A stretch of 64,000 nt of DNA from an uncultured Prevotellaceae bacterium (GTDB lineage Bacteria; Bacteroidota; Bacteroidia; Bacteroidales; Bacteroidaceae): contig ONLY01000013.1 of assembly GCA_900318775.1 (NCBI GenBank), forward strand, positions 1 through 64,000, in the 5' to 3' direction. Position numbers and translations under genes: made by a program. Of this stretch, positions 63,134 through 64,000 are shown in pieces (the first letter of the stretch is position 1; each line of letters starts with the position of its first letter). Under the pieces are notes generated by a model. It did not search any database. It was given only the letters and a program-made list of their open reading frames with translations, and was not told where the DNA came from.

Positions 63134-63606
63134 ATCTTCAGTCTTTCTTTTAGTTTGTTGCGTCCTCGTGAGAGTTGTTGCTTGACGGCATCTTCGGAGG
63201 ATTCCGTGATGGTGGCGATCTCTTTGATGCTGTATCCACTGAGGTAGAACAGCGTGATGGCAGAGCGTTCCTTGGGAGGGAGGGTGCGAAGGGCGAGATA
63301 GAGGTCTTGATGGGCAAAGGAGGATTCAGCAGAGGTATTGCCAATGAGTGTTCGTGCCGCTTCGATGCTCTCCATCGTGCGACAACTCGCCTTGTGGTTG
63401 AGGAACGTGTTGTGGGCAATCTTGAAGAGCCAAGAACGGAACTTTCCCTTGTCCTGATACCCTGCCGAGGAGAGGTAAGCCTTGACCAGCGCATCTTGTG
63501 CCAAGTCGTCAGCATCATCCTTCTTGCCACAGCAGAGAGCAAGCAAGAAGCCTCTGAGTGCCTCCTGCTCACGCTCCACGTGGGTGATGAATTCTTCTCG
63601 TGTCAC
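63130..63606 (-). CDS. ECF-type RNA polymerase sigma factor
   Basis: 158 residues. Region 2 is GFLLALCCGKKDDADDLAQDALVKAYLSSAGYQDKGKFRSWLFKIAHNTFLNHKA, and region 4 is LRTLPPKERSAITLFYLSGYSIKEIATITESSEDAVKQQLSRGRNKLKERL. It is a typical short ECF factor. It sits between a DUF6249-like membrane gene (3 nt upstream) and a two-helix membrane gene (4-nt overlap), so all three form one operon on the minus strand. Sigma-DUF6249-membrane-protein sets are frequent in Bacteroidales. Confidence 0.92.
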   Translation of the reverse strand: MTREEFITHVEREQEALRGFLLALCCGKKDDADDLAQDALVKAYLSSAGYQDKGKFRSWLFKIAHNTFLNHKASCRTMESIEAARTLIGNTSAESSFAHQDLYLALRTLPPKERSAITLFYLSGYSIKEIATITESSEDAVKQQLSRGRNKLKERLKI

Positions 63607-63609
63607 GGG

Positions 63610-63999
63610 TTAAGCCTGTTGGGACAGTCGACGTTCTTCTGCTTCAATCTCTTTGGCAAGCATCTTCTTCGCTATCATATAGTTGATGAAGAAAGCAACG
63701 CCTACGGCCAAAATAATCGAGCCAAACACAGCGGCAACCACAGGGTCATCGGCATCCCAACCACCTTCATAGCCAATATATGCTCCGAATCCAATGAAGA
63801 CAAGTCCTACCAACGATATCATAGTGCCCCACTGCAATTTGTTGACCAGTTTCTCCTTCAGGGACTTTTGCTTCGGAGTCACCTTCTTCAGTAACTCCTC
63901 CACATCGATGCCAGGGTTCTTCTCGATGGCTGCCAACGCCACCTCCACACGCTTATTGGTCTCGTTCCGCTTATTGCGAATAATCATCCAAATGACCAA
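63610..63999 (-). CDS. DUF6249-like membrane protein, N-terminus outside the window
   Basis: At least 129 residues; the visible frame runs to the window edge with no convincing start, so the first residues and probably one more membrane helix are missing. Visible parts: a cytoplasmic segment NETNKRVEVALAAIEKNPGIDVEELLKKVTPKQKSLKEKLVNKL, then helices MISLVGLVFIGFGAYIGY and PVVAAVFGSIILAVGVAFFINYMIA, and a charged tail. This pattern fits DUF6249, a membrane protein family usually found beside ECF sigma factors in Bacteroidetes. Function unknown. Confidence 0.75.
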   Translation of the reverse strand: MVIWMIIRNKRNETNKRVEVALAAIEKNPGIDVEELLKKVTPKQKSLKEKLVNKLQWGTMISLVGLVFIGFGAYIGYEGGWDADDPVVAAVFGSIILAVGVAFFINYMIAKKMLAKEIEAEERRLSQQA

Positions 64000-64000
64000 G

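Overview
The window looks like a chromosomal segment of a plant-polysaccharide-degrading Bacteroidales bacterium, most likely Prevotella sensu lato. This rests on Bacteroidetes-type promoters (TTTG, about 20 nt, TAnnTTTG) ahead of many genes, a xylanase-feruloyl esterase fusion of the Prevotella ruminicola type, many secreted proteins with short type-IX-secretion-like tails, DUF4421, DUF5107 and DUF6249 proteins, and a TrpB2-type tryptophan synthase. No rRNA, tRNA, CRISPR array, complete insertion sequence or SusC/SusD pair was seen.

Layout. 1-5.9 kb is an AT-rich accessory stretch of nucleic-acid-related genes: a DEDDh exonuclease with a BRCT domain, a NYN-domain protein, a lone MNT nucleotidyltransferase, and a GIY-YIG nuclease set inside seven ~50-residue repeats. 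It ends in repeat DNA. 6-17 kb is housekeeping: a SIMPL protein, a citramalate/isopropylmalate synthase homologue, a porin-symporter pair, and leuA-leuC-leuD. The leu operon is preceded by a leucine-rich leader peptide with overlapping antiterminator and terminator arms, which reads as a classical attenuator. 17-25 kb holds a GH43 lipoprotein, a GH30 enzyme, two secreted proteins and a YhaM-like HD nuclease. 25.5-31.4 kb is a three-gene xylan operon (GH43, GH43, GH10-CE1). It diverges from two overlapping dCache sensors, the first of which lacks the kinase ATPase domain. 35-44 kb carries a secreted esterase, an M6 protease, a gamma carbonic anhydrase, a sugar/proton symporter and a large DUF5107-TPR protein. 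44.6-56 kb is dominated by one 3657-residue secreted mosaic protein plus a small lipoprotein. 56.5-64 kb has two ECF sigma factor loci, one with its membrane partner gene frameshifted by an exact 32-bp tandem duplication, and a TrpB2-GH35 gene pair.

Beyond the genes, four intergenic loci carry short arrays of three or four units with a fixed 23- or 24-bp period. Two arrays (24.5 kb and 44.2 kb) share one 17-bp near-palindrome that varies only by G/C swaps at three symmetric positions. The third (62.6 kb) uses an unrelated palindrome in the same format, and the fourth (5.8 kb) uses a non-palindromic unit. I know of no described element that matches these. A separate ~42-bp stem-loop sequence occurs at 5.89 kb and 40.75 kb. 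These repeats, the leu attenuator, the repeat-flanked nuclease and the tandem-duplication switch are the most interesting signals here.

All functional calls come from reading motifs by eye; no database search was run.
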